Positions 1-9,558 of a stretch of 64,000 nucleotides of DNA are shown piece by piece. The position numbers and the translations under genes are program-made. Positions within the stretch are counted from its first letter, which is position 1. Every line of letters starts with the position of its first letter. The notes below the pieces were generated by a model, which saw nothing but the letters and a program-made list of their open reading frames with translations, was not told the DNA's origin and did no database searches. This DNA is from Aggregatibacter actinomycetemcomitans (GTDB lineage: Bacteria; Pseudomonadota; Gammaproteobacteria; Enterobacterales; Pasteurellaceae), in contig NZ_NRDF01000002.1 of assembly GCF_003130205.1 (NCBI RefSeq), positions 234,337 through 298,336 of the forward strand, in the 5' to 3' direction.

Positions 1-1101
1 TTTAATTACTGGACGACCTTATTTTCCTTGTTGGCATTTGCTTTCAGCGTATTAGGCACGTTTATCGTGCGCTCTGGCGCGCTTACTTCCGTACATGCTT
101 TCGCCGTGGATAGCCAACGCGGTTCGGCGTTATTGCTGATTTTTTTCCTGCTCACCGTGGGTTCCCTCGGTTTATTCGCGTTCAAAGCCAATTTGCAGCA
201 ACGCCACGCCAAATTAACGCTGCTTTCCAAAGAAAGTGCGGTGCTTTTTTTGAATGTTTTACTGAGTATCGCCACCGTCAGCACCTTCCTCGGCACTTTC
301 TATCCGATGTTGTTTCAAGCCATGAATTGGGGTTCCATTTCCGTCGGTGCGCCTTATTTCAACAGTATTTTCTTGCCGCTCCTTACCTTACTTTTGATCG
401 CCATGGTGCTTTCCCTCGGCTTGCATTGGGCGAAAGCGGACAAGGGCGTTTTGCTTAAACGCACGGCATTATTGCTGCCGTCTTTATTGATTGCCTATTT
501 CGCCATCGATCAGGTAATGCAAAACGACAGCGCTTTACAGTTTAACCTGACGGCATATTTTCTGCTTACGTTGGCGATTTGGTTGTTATTAGCGACCTTA
601 TGGCAAAATTGGCGTCGGTTAAATGTTTCCCGTTACGCCATGATTTTTGCCCACAGCGGCGTTGCCATTGCGACCATGGGCGCAGTGATGAGCAGTTACT
701 TCGGCAGTGAAATCGGCGTGCGTTTGTCGCCGCAACAAAGCCAAACCTTGGGGCAATTTGATTTTCGATATACGCGTTTTTCCAATGAAATCGGACCGAA
801 CTTTACCGCTGAAGTGGCAAATTTTCATGTCACGGCGAACGGTAAATCTTATGCGGATTTGCAGCCGGAGCGTCGTTATTATGATGTGCGTACCATGACT
901 ATGAGCGAAGTCGGGCTTGCCGGCGGGTTTGGGGGCGATTTGTATATTGTGATGGGTGATCCTCTCGGCAAAGGTGAGTTTACTTTCCGCCTGCATTACA
1001 AACCGCTGATTCGCTGGTTATGGTTTGGCGGTGTGTTAATGGCGTTCGGGGCGTTGTGTTCCATGTTGACGATGAAGCGAAAAGGAAAGCGTGATGAATA
1101 G
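1..1101 (+). CDS. nrfE: Cytochrome c haem lyase subunit, NrfE/CcmF family (5'-truncated by window edge)
   Basis: The reading frame is open from base 1, so the N-terminal part lies outside the window; 366 codons remain. The visible part is a polytopic inner-membrane protein with the family's late region: [13 protein letters not shown] near residue 20, several hydrophobic segments, a periplasmic domain, and a last membrane helix before a basic tail. CcmF/NrfE proteins join haem to apocytochrome c in the periplasm. I prefer NrfE (serving nitrite reductase) to CcmF because the downstream gene has an NrfF-type motif; the two paralogues cannot be told apart from this fragment alone. It overlaps the next gene by 8 bases. 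Confidence 0.8.
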   Translation, partial: FNYWTTLFSLLAFAFSVLGTFIVRSGALTSVHAFAVDSQRGSALLLIFFLLTVGSLGLFAFKANLQQRHAKLTLLSKESAVLFLNVLLSIATVSTFLGTFYPMLFQAMNWGSISVGAPYFNSIFLPLLTLLLIAMVLSLGLHWAKADKGVLLKRTALLLPSLLIAYFAIDQVMQNDSALQFNLTAYFLLTLAIWLLLATLWQNWRRLNVSRYAMIFAHSGVAIATMGAVMSSYFGSEIGVRLSPQQSQTLGQFDFRYTRFSNEIGPNFTAEVANFHVTANGKSYADLQPERRYYDVRTMTMSEVGLAGGFGGDLYIVMGDPLGKGEFTFRLHYKPLIRWLWFGGVLMAFGALCSMLTMKRKGKRDE

Positions 1102-1624
1102 AAAAGTGATTTTTTTCCTGCCGTTAATCTTATTGCTCGGCGTGTGCGTGTTATTGCTGGCGGGCTTGCATCAGGATCCGAAAAAAATTGCCTCCGCCTT
1201 AATTGATAAGCCCGTGCCGGAATTTTATCAGGCGAATCTGCTGGATAACCGCCAAACGCTCAGCCCGAAGGATTTCCCGAAACGTCCCTTTTTGATAAAT
1301 ATTTGGGGCAGCTGGTGCGGTTATTGCCAACAGGAACACCCGTTGTTGATGGAATTGGCACAGGAAATTCCTATTGTTGGCGTGGATTATCGCGACAAGC
1401 CGCAAAACGGCATTGCTATGTTGCAACGCATGGGAAATCCTTATACCTTAGTGATTGATGACAGTCGTGGCGAACTGGCGTTGAAGCTGGGTGTGGACGG
1501 CGCGCCGGAAACCTATTTAGTGGACGCCGACGGCATTATTCGTTACCGGCATTCGGGGTTATTGGATCGTGAAACCTGGCAAAATACGTTTGTGCCGCAA
1601 CTTAATCGGTTAATGCAACCATGA
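1094..1624 (+). CDS. dsbE: DsbE/CcmG-family periplasmic thioredoxin (NrfX-like)
   Basis: Membrane-anchored thioredoxin-fold reductase of 176 aa that should keep apocytochrome or haem-lyase cysteines reduced for haem attachment. An N-terminal hydrophobic anchor (about residues 4-24) is followed by a TlpA-like domain with [11 protein letters not shown] near residue 75 and the CcmG signature [18 protein letters not shown] near residue 138. The active site is CGYC, whereas CcmG proteins usually have a proline before the second cysteine (CPTC type). The ATG at 1094 is chosen over the GTG at 1091 because AGGA lies at normal distance. It sits between nrfE and nrfF with overlaps on both sides, so the three genes are translationally coupled. 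Confidence 0.85.
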   Translation: MNRKVIFFLPLILLLGVCVLLLAGLHQDPKKIASALIDKPVPEFYQANLLDNRQTLSPKDFPKRPFLINIWGSWCGYCQQEHPLLMELAQEIPIVGVDYRDKPQNGIAMLQRMGNPYTLVIDDSRGELALKLGVDGAPETYLVDADGIIRYRHSGLLDRETWQNTFVPQLNRLMQP

Positions 1625-2706
1625 AACGATTTTTCGTGTTATTTTTTTTATTGATCAGCGTCGGTGCTTTTGCCGAAATGGTGGATACCTTTGAATTCCA
1701 CGATCCGGCAGATCGCGCGCGCGCGGTGGCATTGGCGAAATCCCTGCGTTGCCCGCAATGTCAGAATCAAAATCTGGTGGAATCCAATTCGCCCATCGCC
1801 TACGACCTGCGCCTTGAAGTGTATAACATGGTCAATGAAGGCAAAACCAATCAGCAAATTATTGATGCCATGACGGCGCGTTTCGGAAATTTTGTGAATT
1901 ACAAACCGCCTTTTCAATGGAACACGGCATTGCTTTGGTTATTGCCGGCGGGGTTGTTGTTAACGGCGTTTGGTTTGATTTGGAATTCTGCAAAAGCCAA
2001 TACTTTCCTTCCTTCGCTTGCGGGGGAAGATGCCCAACGGGCGGAAGGGGGCGATGTTCTCCCCCCCTCAGCCTTCGGCAGCTCCCCCCGTAAACAGGGG
2101 GAGCCAAGAATTTTATCCATAAGGTTAACGCTTTTTATTTTTGGATTAGTATTTATCGTCCCCCTAGCTTATTACTTCTCCCTGGATCGCTTCACTCGTG
2201 CGCAACAAGGGGAACAGGCACAAATCGCGCAGTTAAATCATCAAATTGAAACGCCGGAAGAAAATAAAACGGAAGCCATTATCGGCAAACTTCAGGATAA
2301 ATTGCGACAAAATCCGAATCATGGGGAAAACTGGATTAAGCTGGGCGATGCCTATATGCAGAATAATGATTTTGACAGCGCCTTAATTTGCTATGCCAAC
2401 GCGGAAAAAATCGAAGGGCGCAAACCGACCATTTCAGGGTTAATGGCGATGGCGTTATATCTTCAGGCAAATCAGCAGGTTACATCGCAGGTGCAACAGT
2501 TGGTAGAGGAGGTTTTGACGCAGGATTGCAAAGAGGTGTCGAGTCTGTCCCTTTTGGCAGCGGAAGCCTTAAAAACGCGCGATTATTCCACCGCACTTGA
2601 CTATTGGCAGCAAATTTTAGATTCGGGCAATGCCGCGGTGGATCGTCGTGCGATCATTCAGAAAATGAAAATGGTAGATTTTATGCAGAAAGGGAATATG
2701 CAATGA
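1621..2706 (+). CDS. nrfF: NrfF/CcmH-type haem lyase subunit fused to an NrfG/CcmI-like TPR domain
   Basis: The signal peptide is followed by the haem-lyase motif [10 protein letters not shown] near residue 43, in which the CxxC binds the apocytochrome; this wording matches Escherichia coli NrfF better than CcmH (RCPKCQNNS). A membrane helix at about 100-120 and a second near 165-185 flank a linker, and the C-terminal half has tetratricopeptide helices like NrfG/CcmI that present the apocytochrome. The linker, about residues 130-162, is encoded by an in-frame copy of a dispersed palindromic repeat, described separately. It starts on the ATGA overlap with dsbE and ends overlapping the flavoprotein gene. 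The call to the nrf branch rather than ccm is inference. Confidence 0.82.
   Translation: MKRFFVLFFLLISVGAFAEMVDTFEFHDPADRARAVALAKSLRCPQCQNQNLVESNSPIAYDLRLEVYNMVNEGKTNQQIIDAMTARFGNFVNYKPPFQWNTALLWLLPAGLLLTAFGLIWNSAKANTFLPSLAGEDAQRAEGGDVLPPSAFGSSPRKQGEPRILSIRLTLFIFGLVFIVPLAYYFSLDRFTRAQQGEQAQIAQLNHQIETPEENKTEAIIGKLQDKLRQNPNHGENWIKLGDAYMQNNDFDSALICYANAEKIEGRKPTISGLMAMALYLQANQQVTSQVQQLVEEVLTQDCKEVSSLSLLAAEALKTRDYSTALDYWQQILDSGNAAVDRRAIIQKMKMVDFMQKGNMQ
2007..2106 (+). repeat. Palindromic repeat family A, copy 1 (inside nrfF)
   Basis: About 100 bases built as terminal hairpin, short hairpin, G-run, short spacer, C-run, short hairpin, terminal hairpin. Left arm parts include CTTGCGGGGGAAG and GCCCAACGGGC; right arm parts include GCCTTCGGC and GCTCCCCCCGTAAACAGGGG. 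The same arms recur at 48316-48462 and, inverted, at 53208-53305. This copy is translated in frame as the linker between the two membrane helices of NrfF and introduces no stop. Confidence 0.85.
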
Positions 2707-3902
2707 GCCGATCCGTCAACCATCAAACCCTCATTATCGGCGCCGGGGCGGCAGGCTTATTCTGTGCGGCGCAGTTGGCAAAGCGCGGCGGAAACGTCCG
2801 GATTTTAGATAACGGGAAAAAAGTCGGGCGGAAAATTTTAATGTCCGGCGGCGGGTTTTGTAATTTCACCAATATGGAAATGTCTTCGGGACGCTATCTC
2901 AGCCAAAATCGGCATTTTGTGAAATCGGCGTTGAAACGTTTTACCCAATGGGATTTCATCGGATTGGTGGCGGACTACGGCATTGCTTACCATGAAAAAG
3001 AACCGGGGCAGTTGTTTTGCGATAACGGCGCGGAAGACATTGTCAATATGTTGCTGGCGGAATGTAAAAAGTACGGCGTGGAGATTGCGCTACGCCAAAA
3101 CATTTCTGCCGTAGAAAAAACGGAGGACGGTTTTTGCGTCACCACCAACGGCGAAACCTTGCCTTGCCGAAATTTGGTTGTCGCGACGGGCGGTTTATCC
3201 ATGCCGGGGTTGGGCGCAACGCCTTTCGGTTATCAGCTTGCACAACAATTCGGCATCAATGTCATTGCGCCCCGCGCAAGCTTGGTGCCTTTTACCCGGC
3301 GCGAATGCGATAAGTTTTATGCCGCGTTATCGGGCATTTCCTTAGATGTGGCGGCGACCAATCAACACCAAACCTTTACGCATCAAATGCTGTTTACCCA
3401 TCGCGGTTTATCGGGGCCGGCGATTCTGCAAATTTCCAATTACTGGCAACCGGGGGAAAGCATCCATCTTGATTTATTGCCTTATCAGGATATTCGCCAT
3501 TATTTAGATGAACTGCGTCAATCATCGCCGAAATTGCGGTTAAAAACCGCATTAATCCGCTTGCTACCGAAAAAATTGGTGGAGCTTTGGCTTGAACAAG
3601 GGCTTTTACAGGACGAAGTGCTTGCCCAACTCAGCAAAGTGCGGTTAGAAAATTTGGTAAATTTAATTCACAACTGGCAGTTCGTCCCTAACGGCACGGA
3701 AGGTTATCGCACGGCGGAAGTCACCATGGGCGGTGTGGATACTCATGAGATTTCCTCGAAAACCATGGAAAGTAATAAGGTGAGCGGCTTGTATTTTATC
3801 GGTGAAGTGCTGGACGTGGCGGGCTGGCTCGGCGGTTATAACTTCCAATGGGCGTGGAGTTCCGCCTATGCCTGTGCGCAGGCGATTGCTGAGAAAGCAT
3901 AA
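2703..3902 (+). CDS. HI0933/YhiN (BaiN-like) family FAD-dependent oxidoreductase
   Basis: Flavoprotein of 399 aa. The FAD-binding Rossmann motif LIIGAGAAGLFCAAQLA is at about residue 10, followed by the family signature GRKILMSGGGFCNFTN near residue 44 and the C-terminal GLYFIGEVLDVAGWLGGYN near residue 363, which holds the second FAD contact. The start at 2703 overlaps the nrfF stop (ATGA); upstream in-frame codons belong to nrfF. Substrate and role of this family in Pasteurellaceae are not established to my knowledge; some homologues are annotated as 3-dehydro-bile-acid reductases, which should not be transferred. Co-transcription with the haem-lyase genes is likely. Confidence 0.88.
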   Translation: MSRSVNHQTLIIGAGAAGLFCAAQLAKRGGNVRILDNGKKVGRKILMSGGGFCNFTNMEMSSGRYLSQNRHFVKSALKRFTQWDFIGLVADYGIAYHEKEPGQLFCDNGAEDIVNMLLAECKKYGVEIALRQNISAVEKTEDGFCVTTNGETLPCRNLVVATGGLSMPGLGATPFGYQLAQQFGINVIAPRASLVPFTRRECDKFYAALSGISLDVAATNQHQTFTHQMLFTHRGLSGPAILQISNYWQPGESIHLDLLPYQDIRHYLDELRQSSPKLRLKTALIRLLPKKLVELWLEQGLLQDEVLAQLSKVRLENLVNLIHNWQFVPNGTEGYRTAEVTMGGVDTHEISSKTMESNKVSGLYFIGEVLDVAGWLGGYNFQWAWSSAYACAQAIAEKA

Positions 3903-3903
3903 A

Positions 3904-3931
3904 AAAATGCCGTCGTGATGACGGCATTTTT
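3904..3931 (+). terminator. Rho-independent terminator after the nrf/flavoprotein operon
   Basis: An 11-bp stem, AAAATGCCGTC with GACGGCATTTT, and loop GTGAT, followed by T residues, begins just after the flavoprotein stop codon. The A-run on the left arm makes it usable on the other strand too, where sodC would read towards it. Confidence 0.85.
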
Positions 3932-4060
3932 ACTATACCAGCATATGAAACCATACGTTACACATATGAAATCGAAGCACTTAAAGCGGTCAAAATGAAA
4001 AATCCCCGCTATCTAATAACTGCACATTTTACGTGCCGATTGTTATTTTTAGAAACAGGA

Positions 4061-4636
4061 TTATTTAATTACGCCACACGCCATACGCGGACCGCCACCG
4101 CCAAGTGGGGCAGGGTGATCGGAGTGGTTGTCGCCACCGGCGTGGATCATGAGGGAGTGACCGCGTACGTCGTCTAAGTGTTTAATGCGAGGGGCTAAAA
4201 CCGGGTTAGCGGCTGTGCCGTCGTGTAATACGGTTAATGCCGGCAAATCACCTAAATGGGCGTCATCTTGCCATGGGTAGCCGTGTTGTTTGGTGTCTTT
4301 CGGATCCCAGTGACCACCTGCGCCAAGACCTGCGGTAAGTTTGCCGTCTTTTTCTTTTGGTTCACAGCTTGGGTTTTGGTGAATGTGGAAACCGTGCAAA
4401 CCTTCCGCCAAGCCTTTTAAATTCGGGGTGAATACCAAGCCGTAGCTGGATTCGGTGATAGTGACCGTACCCACATCTTTGTTGCCGTTGACCGGATCTA
4501 ATTGCTGTATTTTAACTTCAATAGATGGTCCTTTAAGAGGCATCATCATGTTGTCATGCTTATGTTCATGGGCATTAGCAATGCCTGCAGAACAGATTGT
4601 GCCGATTACTATGGCTAAAATAGTTTTGATTTTCAT
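4061..4636 (-). CDS. sodC: Periplasmic copper-zinc superoxide dismutase
   Basis: Exported Cu/Zn superoxide dismutase (191 aa) that turns superoxide into hydrogen peroxide and oxygen. A signal peptide ends near ANA (residue 22) and is followed by a His/Met-rich stretch ([10 protein letters not shown]) that may help capture copper. Metal-ligand motifs are [10 protein letters not shown] near residue 83, GGHWDP near 108, [10 protein letters not shown] near 127 and the C-terminal [12 protein letters not shown], whose cysteine pairs with the one in NPSC. It is a single-gene unit with a GGAG ribosome site just upstream. Bacterial SodC protects against superoxide from phagocytes. Confidence 0.95.
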
Positions 4637-4823
4637 TTTTAGCTCCTATTTATGTAAGAAAACCTTTATCATTATAACCAAACTTAGTAATAAAACCGAT
4701 AAGTTTTAATAAAATATTAACTATTAAATCATTTACTATTTTAATGTGTTGGCTTTTTATGTTTAATAAAAATCATATTTATTTATAATGTAAGCCGTTT
4801 GACGTTATTAAGGAGAAAGCAAA

Positions 4824-5579
4824 ATGGGTAAAGAAGAAGTCGGTCATAATTTTTTAGCGCGCTTAGGCAAAACCCGTTTACGTCTGGGCGGTCGTAAAGC
4901 GACGGATTGGCTGATTGCCAGCGGTGATTTTAGTCAAGATAAAAAGGTGCTTGAAGTGGCGTGCAATATGTGTACCACGGCAATTGGGCTGGCGAAGCAA
5001 TACGGTTGCCACATTGAAGGCGTGGATTTGGATGAAAACGCGTTAGAAAAAGCTAAAGCTAATATTGAAGCGAATAACTTGCAGGATAAAATTCATGTGC
5101 AGCGTGCCAATGCCATGAAATTACCTTTTGACGATGGTACGTTTGATATTGTGATTAACGAGGCAATGCTCACCATGTTACCGGTGGAAGCCAAAATGAA
5201 AGCGGTTGCCGAATATTTCCGTGTGTTAAAACCGGGTGGTTTTTTGCTTACCCATGATGTGATGTTGGTAGGGGATGATCACCAGACGATTTTAACCAAT
5301 ATGCGCGATGCCATTAATGTCACGGTGACACCGCTCACCAAAGAAGACTGGAAAAAGGTCTTTACCGATAGCGGATTCCGTAATATCGAAACTTTTTCCG
5401 GTGAGATGACGTTGTTGTCACCGAAAGGCATGATTTATGACGAAGGCGTGTTCGGTGCGTTGAAAATCGTTAAAAATGCCATGAAAGCGGAAAATCGCGA
5501 GCAGTTTAAGAAAATGTTTAAGACCTTTAATGATCCTGAACATAAATTGCATTTTATTGCGGTTTGTAGTCAGAAATAA
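4824..5579 (+). CDS. Class I SAM-dependent methyltransferase (HI0095-like)
   Basis: Methyltransferase of 251 aa with a class I fold: motif I at about residue 50 (VLEVACNMCTTAIGLA), the acidic end of the second strand (HIEGVDLDENAL near 70), motif II around FDDGTFDIVINEAML near 107 and FRVLKPGGFLLTHD near 136. Motif I lacks the usual GxGxG glycines, reading ACNMCTT, a notable departure. AAGGAG lies 8 bases before the ATG and a TATAAT sequence about 45 bases upstream could be a -10 box. The substrate cannot be inferred. It is convergent with recF, 10 bases apart. Confidence 0.75.
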   Translation: MGKEEVGHNFLARLGKTRLRLGGRKATDWLIASGDFSQDKKVLEVACNMCTTAIGLAKQYGCHIEGVDLDENALEKAKANIEANNLQDKIHVQRANAMKLPFDDGTFDIVINEAMLTMLPVEAKMKAVAEYFRVLKPGGFLLTHDVMLVGDDHQTILTNMRDAINVTVTPLTKEDWKKVFTDSGFRNIETFSGEMTLLSPKGMIYDEGVFGALKIVKNAMKAENREQFKKMFKTFNDPEHKLHFIAVCSQK

Positions 5580-5589
5580 ACCGATGGTC

Positions 5590-6666
5590 TTATAACAATA
5601 TTATTTTCCCCGCGTCTATTTTAAAAGTACGGTGCTTTTCCGGTTGCATTTCATTGAGTTGATTTTGTGTGATGGCGGTGACAAAAACTTGGGAGCCGCT
5701 GTTTTGCAGACGTTCCGCCAACAGACGTCGTTTGGTTTGATCCAATTCGGAAGCGAAGTCGTCAATTAAGAAAATACAATGACGTTGCTTTTGCTGCATT
5801 AAGTGTTCCCCTTGGGCGAGGCGGAGAGCGCACATGAGTAATTTCAGCTGCCCGCGCGATAACACATCTTCCACCGGTAACCCGTTTGCTTTAAAACGAA
5901 AATCCGCTTTTTGCGGGCCGGAAACCGTATAGCCTAAGGCGCGATCCCGTTCAAAATTGCGTTCCAGTAATTCCGCGTAATGCTGTTCTTTTTCCCAGCC
6001 TTGATGAAAACTTACACTAACTTCTAATTCGGGTAAGAATAAACGGCAGGTTTGTTCAATTTCCGGTTGTAGGGCTCGGGCATAGTCGGCACGCAGTTGG
6101 CTGACTTGTTCGGCAAGTTTGACCAATTCCACATCCCAGATTTTCATTTGCGAATAAGCGGAGGTTTGTTGTAAGGCGGCGTTTCGTTGCTTGAGCAAAC
6201 GGCTTAAACTCGCCCACAAATTATAGAAAGCTACATGATGATGAAATAAGCCCCAATCCAGAAAGGCGCGGCGATAGCTTGGTCCGCCGTTGAGCAGGTT
6301 TAAGCCTTCCGGCGTAATGATTTGCATAGGCAGCAAATGTGCCAAATCGGAAATTTTATTGCCGTCTTCACCGTTAATTTTAACGAGGGTGTTGCCCTGA
6401 CGCAGTTTTTGCAGACCCACCGACCATTGATGTTGTTGCTCCTGAATTTGCCCGAACAGGTTAAAGTGCGGTTGATCGTAAGAAATGATTCGATTACTGA
6501 CCGCACTTTTAAAGGAACGTCCGTGTCCCAGATAAAAAATCGCTTCCAGTAAACTGGTTTTGCCGCTGCCGTTGCTGCCGACTAAAAAGTTAAAGCCGTG
6601 ATCCAATTCCAGATCCACGGCTTGTAAATTGCGAAAATTTTCGACGGTTAAACGTGAAATCGCCAT
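5590..6666 (-). CDS. recF: DNA replication and repair protein RecF
   Basis: SMC-like ATPase of 358 aa that binds single/double-strand DNA junctions and promotes RecA loading in gap repair. The Walker A motif GSNGSGKTSLL is at about residue 32, the ABC signature LSRGQLKLLMCALRLAQ near 271 and the Walker B region IFLIDDFASELD near 300. It is the last gene of dnaA-dnaN-recF, three bases after dnaN, the conserved bacterial order. Confidence 0.96.
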   Translation of the reverse strand: MAISRLTVENFRNLQAVDLELDHGFNFLVGSNGSGKTSLLEAIFYLGHGRSFKSAVSNRIISYDQPHFNLFGQIQEQQHQWSVGLQKLRQGNTLVKINGEDGNKISDLAHLLPMQIITPEGLNLLNGGPSYRRAFLDWGLFHHHVAFYNLWASLSRLLKQRNAALQQTSAYSQMKIWDVELVKLAEQVSQLRADYARALQPEIEQTCRLFLPELEVSVSFHQGWEKEQHYAELLERNFERDRALGYTVSGPQKADFRFKANGLPVEDVLSRGQLKLLMCALRLAQGEHLMQQKQRHCIFLIDDFASELDQTKRRLLAERLQNSGSQVFVTAITQNQLNEMQPEKHRTFKIDAGKIILL

Positions 6667-6669
6667 AAA

Positions 6670-7770
6670 TTATAAACGCATCGGCATAATCACATATTCC
6701 GCGCTGGCATCTTCACAGTCTTCAATTAAGCAGCTGGAGGAGGCGTCCGTTAAGCGCATACGCACCTGATTACATTTGAGGGCGTTGAGCACGTCTAAAA
6801 TGTAACTCACGTTGAAGCCCACTTCCATTTCTTCGCCGCTGTAAGACACGTCGATAATTTCTTCCGCCACTTCCTGCTCCGGGTTGGTGGCGGTGATTTT
6901 GAGTTGATTTTCACTGAGTTGTAAGCGCACGCTACGGAAACGTTCATTAGATAAAATAGCAGCGCGCACGAAGGCCTGTTTTAAGGTTTCCCAGCCGGCT
7001 TCCACAATGCGGGTGGCATTGCGCGGTAACACGCGGCGATAATCAGGAAAGCGACCGTCAATGAGTTTTGAAGTGAAAGTGATATTGTTTAACTGAATGC
7101 GTAAATTATTGGTGCCGATTTGTAAACGCGCCGGTTGGTCGCCGGGTTCCAGCAAGCGGGCAAGTTCCAGCACGCCCTTACGCGGTAAAATCACCGAATG
7201 GGTTTGTAAATCCTGCTCCAGCGGAATGGTGCATACCGCCAAACGGTGACCGTCGGTCGCCACGGTACGCAATAAATTCCCTTCCGTTTCAAACTTCATC
7301 CCGTTTAAGAAATAACGGGCATCTTGGTTCGCCATAGAAAACTGGGTGGCTTCAATTAAGCGGCGCAATGTGGCTTGTTCAAGCGTGAAATCGACTTCCG
7401 ATTGCCAGTCCGTTAAATTCGGATAATCTTCCGCCGGCAAGGTGGATAAATTGAATTTGCTGCGATCGGAATGCACAATGGTGCGATCTTCTTCAAATGT
7501 GACGGTAATTTCTGCGTTATCCGGCAGGCTGCGGCAAATATCCAGAAATTTTTTCGCCGGGATAGTGAATTTGCCGTCCTGCTCCGCATGAAGTAATGGG
7601 GTTTGGGTGGAAAGCTCCACTTCCAAATCCGTGCCGGTAATACTTAATTGATTGTTTTCAATTTGCAGCAATACATTATTTAACACGGGGATATTCGGGC
7701 GGCTATTCAATACGCCGCACACTTGCTGTAAAGGTTTTAATAAATTTTCTCTGGAAATAATAAATTGCAT
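6670..7770 (-). CDS. dnaN: DNA polymerase III beta sliding clamp
   Basis: Ring-forming processivity clamp of 366 aa, the standard length, starting MQFIISRENLLKPLQQV and ending with the family's C-terminal YVIMPMRL, which forms part of the partner-binding cleft. Three homologous clamp domains span about 1-120, 128-245 and 247-366. It lies 10 bases after dnaA and 3 before recF, so the three are presumably co-transcribed. Confidence 0.97.
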   Translation of the reverse strand: MQFIISRENLLKPLQQVCGVLNSRPNIPVLNNVLLQIENNQLSITGTDLEVELSTQTPLLHAEQDGKFTIPAKKFLDICRSLPDNAEITVTFEEDRTIVHSDRSKFNLSTLPAEDYPNLTDWQSEVDFTLEQATLRRLIEATQFSMANQDARYFLNGMKFETEGNLLRTVATDGHRLAVCTIPLEQDLQTHSVILPRKGVLELARLLEPGDQPARLQIGTNNLRIQLNNITFTSKLIDGRFPDYRRVLPRNATRIVEAGWETLKQAFVRAAILSNERFRSVRLQLSENQLKITATNPEQEVAEEIIDVSYSGEEMEVGFNVSYILDVLNALKCNQVRMRLTDASSSCLIEDCEDASAEYVIMPMRL

Positions 7771-7780
7771 TATATGACTC

Positions 7781-9142
7781 CTATACGGATAGAATTCGGA
7801 TTAAGTTAGCCCAATCTTCTTGAATATTCGGATCGGTGTCGCGGAATCCTGCAATGGTGCGGCAGGCGTGTAAAACCGTGGTGTGATCACGATCGCCGAA
7901 GGATTTACCGATTTCCGGCAAGCTGCGGTTGGTTAATTCTTTTGCCAACGCCATGGCAACCTGACGCGGACGCGCCACCGAGCGGGAGCGGTTTTTGGAT
8001 TTCAGATCGGAAACTTTAATGCGATAGTATTCGGCAACGACTTTTTGAATGTTATCCACAGTGACCAGTTTGTCCTGTAACGCCAGCATATCTTTTAAGG
8101 TTTCCCGCACGAAATCAATGGTGATCGGTTCGCCTTTGAATTCTTGCATGGCTTTCACGCGATTTAACGCACCTTCCAATTCACGCACATTGGTACGCAG
8201 TTTTTGCCCGATAAAAAACGCCACATCGTGCGGTAAATCGACATTATTTTCTTCCGCTTTTTTCATTAAAATCGCCACGCGGGTTTCCAAATCGGGCGGT
8301 TCAATGGCGGTGGTTAATCCCCAACCGAAACGGGATTTTAACCGTTCTTCAATTTTTTCGATTTCACGCGGATAACGGTCGGAAGTGAGAATGATTTGGC
8401 GTCCGCGTTCAAATAAGGTATTGAAAATATGGAAAAATTCTTCCTGGGTTTTTTCTTTGTCGCTGAAAAATTGAATATCATCCACTAATAACGCATCCAA
8501 CGAGCGGTAGAATTTTTTGAATTCTTCCATTTTGTTATCGCGAATGTAAGCCACGACTTGTTGGACGAAGCGTTCGGAGTGAATATACACCACGCGGGCG
8601 TTCGGATTATTGGCAATAATGCCGTTGCCGATAGCGTGCAATAAGTGGGTTTTACCCAAACCGGTGCCGCCGTATAAGAAAAGCGGGTTGGCGGTTTGTT
8701 CGCCGGGATTGTCCGCAACTTTTTGCGCCACAGCGCGTGCCAGTTGGTTGGATTTGCCCTCAACGAAATTTTCAAACACCAATTTGCTATTTAAATTGGA
8801 ATGATAAGATGTTTTGCCGGCGCTTTTTTCTTCGGAAAAACCGACCGCACTTTGTTTCTTTGCTGGTTTTTCGGGTTTCGGTGTGGCAGGCTTAATGCCT
8901 TCGATGACGGATACGTTAAGGTTCGGATTGGTGCTGGTTTGACGGGCAATGTCGGTGATTAAGGGAAGATAGTTATCGACCACCCATTTTTGCACAAACG
9001 CGTTTGAGGCGTAAAGTAGGACACCGTTTGCATTTATATCGGCCTGCAACGGATAAAGCCAGATTTTGAAATCGTCCGCAGGAATTTTATCTTGTAGTTG
9101 CAGCAGGCAATTTTGCCACAGAGAATTCGGCTGGTTTTCCAC
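7781..9142 (-). CDS. dnaA: Chromosomal replication initiator protein DnaA
   Basis: Initiator ATPase of 453 aa. Domain I (about 1-80) begins [14 protein letters not shown]; a short linker follows; the AAA+ domain carries Walker [19 protein letters not shown] near 155 and LLVDDIQFF near 217; the C-terminal helix-turn-helix has the DnaA signature [15 protein letters not shown] near 418. First gene of dnaA-dnaN-recF and divergent from rpmH, as in gamma-proteobacteria. The ATG at 9142 has a GGGA ribosome site upstream. Confidence 0.97.
   Translation of the reverse strand: MENQPNSLWQNCLLQLQDKIPADDFKIWLYPLQADINANGVLLYASNAFVQKWVVDNYLPLITDIARQTSTNPNLNVSVIEGIKPATPKPEKPAKKQSAVGFSEEKSAGKTSYHSNLNSKLVFENFVEGKSNQLARAVAQKVADNPGEQTANPLFLYGGTGLGKTHLLHAIGNGIIANNPNARVVYIHSERFVQQVVAYIRDNKMEEFKKFYRSLDALLVDDIQFFSDKEKTQEEFFHIFNTLFERGRQIILTSDRYPREIEKIEERLKSRFGWGLTTAIEPPDLETRVAILMKKAEENNVDLPHDVAFFIGQKLRTNVRELEGALNRVKAMQEFKGEPITIDFVRETLKDMLALQDKLVTVDNIQKVVAEYYRIKVSDLKSKNRSRSVARPRQVAMALAKELTNRSLPEIGKSFGDRDHTTVLHACRTIAGFRDTDPNIQEDWANLIRILSV
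8052..8060 (+). other. Perfect DnaA-box sequence inside dnaA
   Basis: TTATCCACA, the consensus DnaA box, occurs within the dnaA coding sequence. It encodes ordinary protein sequence (Val-Asp-Asn region) on the other strand and stands alone, so it may be chance; a minor role in autoregulation or DnaA titration is only a possibility. Confidence 0.3.
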
Positions 9143-9337
9143 GTTAATATATCCCTTGTTTTTGGTTTACGTTTTCCCTAGATTACTTTGCCAACCTTTA
9201 TCTCATTGTTTTTCATTGAACTTATATGATTTTTATTGGCTTTTTTCGCTATAAAGTGCGGTTGGAAGGACGATCATTTTACAATAAAGGAAAAAAAAGA
9301 TCTTCCACCCGCCTCTAAAAAAAGCAAAAAAGGTTAC

Positions 9338-9365
9338 TTGCCATTTTTAACCAAAACCGTATAAT
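9338..9365 (+). promoter_or_regulatory. Candidate sigma70 promoter P1 for rpmH-rnpA-yidD-yidC
   Basis: TTGCCA (9338-9343), 16-base spacer and a consensus TATAAT (9360-9365), reading towards rpmH about 190 bases downstream. Confidence 0.6.
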
Positions 9366-9433
9366 TCACTCGCCTTTAAATGCCGTGAGTGGTGGAAAAT
9401 TGAGCCGATTGCCGAGTTTTTCCTGAATCTCAT

Positions 9434-9462
9434 TTGACGAACGCCGAATTTATGATTACAAT
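9434..9462 (+). promoter_or_regulatory. Candidate sigma70 promoter P2 for rpmH-rnpA-yidD-yidC
   Basis: TTGACG (9434-9439), an ideal 17-base spacer and TACAAT (9457-9462), about 95 bases before the rpmH start. The tandem arrangement resembles the multiple rpmH promoters known in Escherichia coli. Confidence 0.65.
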
Positions 9463-9558
9463 TCCGCTCCTTATTTTTCGACAATCTTTGTTTATTTAAA
9501 TGTTTTTGAAACGTTTAAAATAGAAACAGTTAAACTATTTTGACTTAGGTACATTATA

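Larger units (their letters stand above)
9143..9558. promoter_or_regulatory. Divergent dnaA/rpmH intergenic region
   Basis: This 416-base gap holds the promoters for rpmH (two good sigma70 candidates listed separately) and presumably the dnaA promoter on the minus strand, for which I see no clear -35/-10 pair. It contains one uptake sequence (near 9255). I find no cluster of DnaA boxes or 13-mer AT repeats, so I do not call it a replication origin. Confidence 0.6.

Noticed and set aside
1859..2120. Minus-strand open frames across nrfF
   Set aside because: Created by the repeat and by the sense gene; no ribosome site and overlap with a well supported coding sequence.
9143..9558. Replication origin next to dnaA
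   Set aside because: No cluster of DnaA boxes, no AT-rich 13-mers; only promoters are visible.
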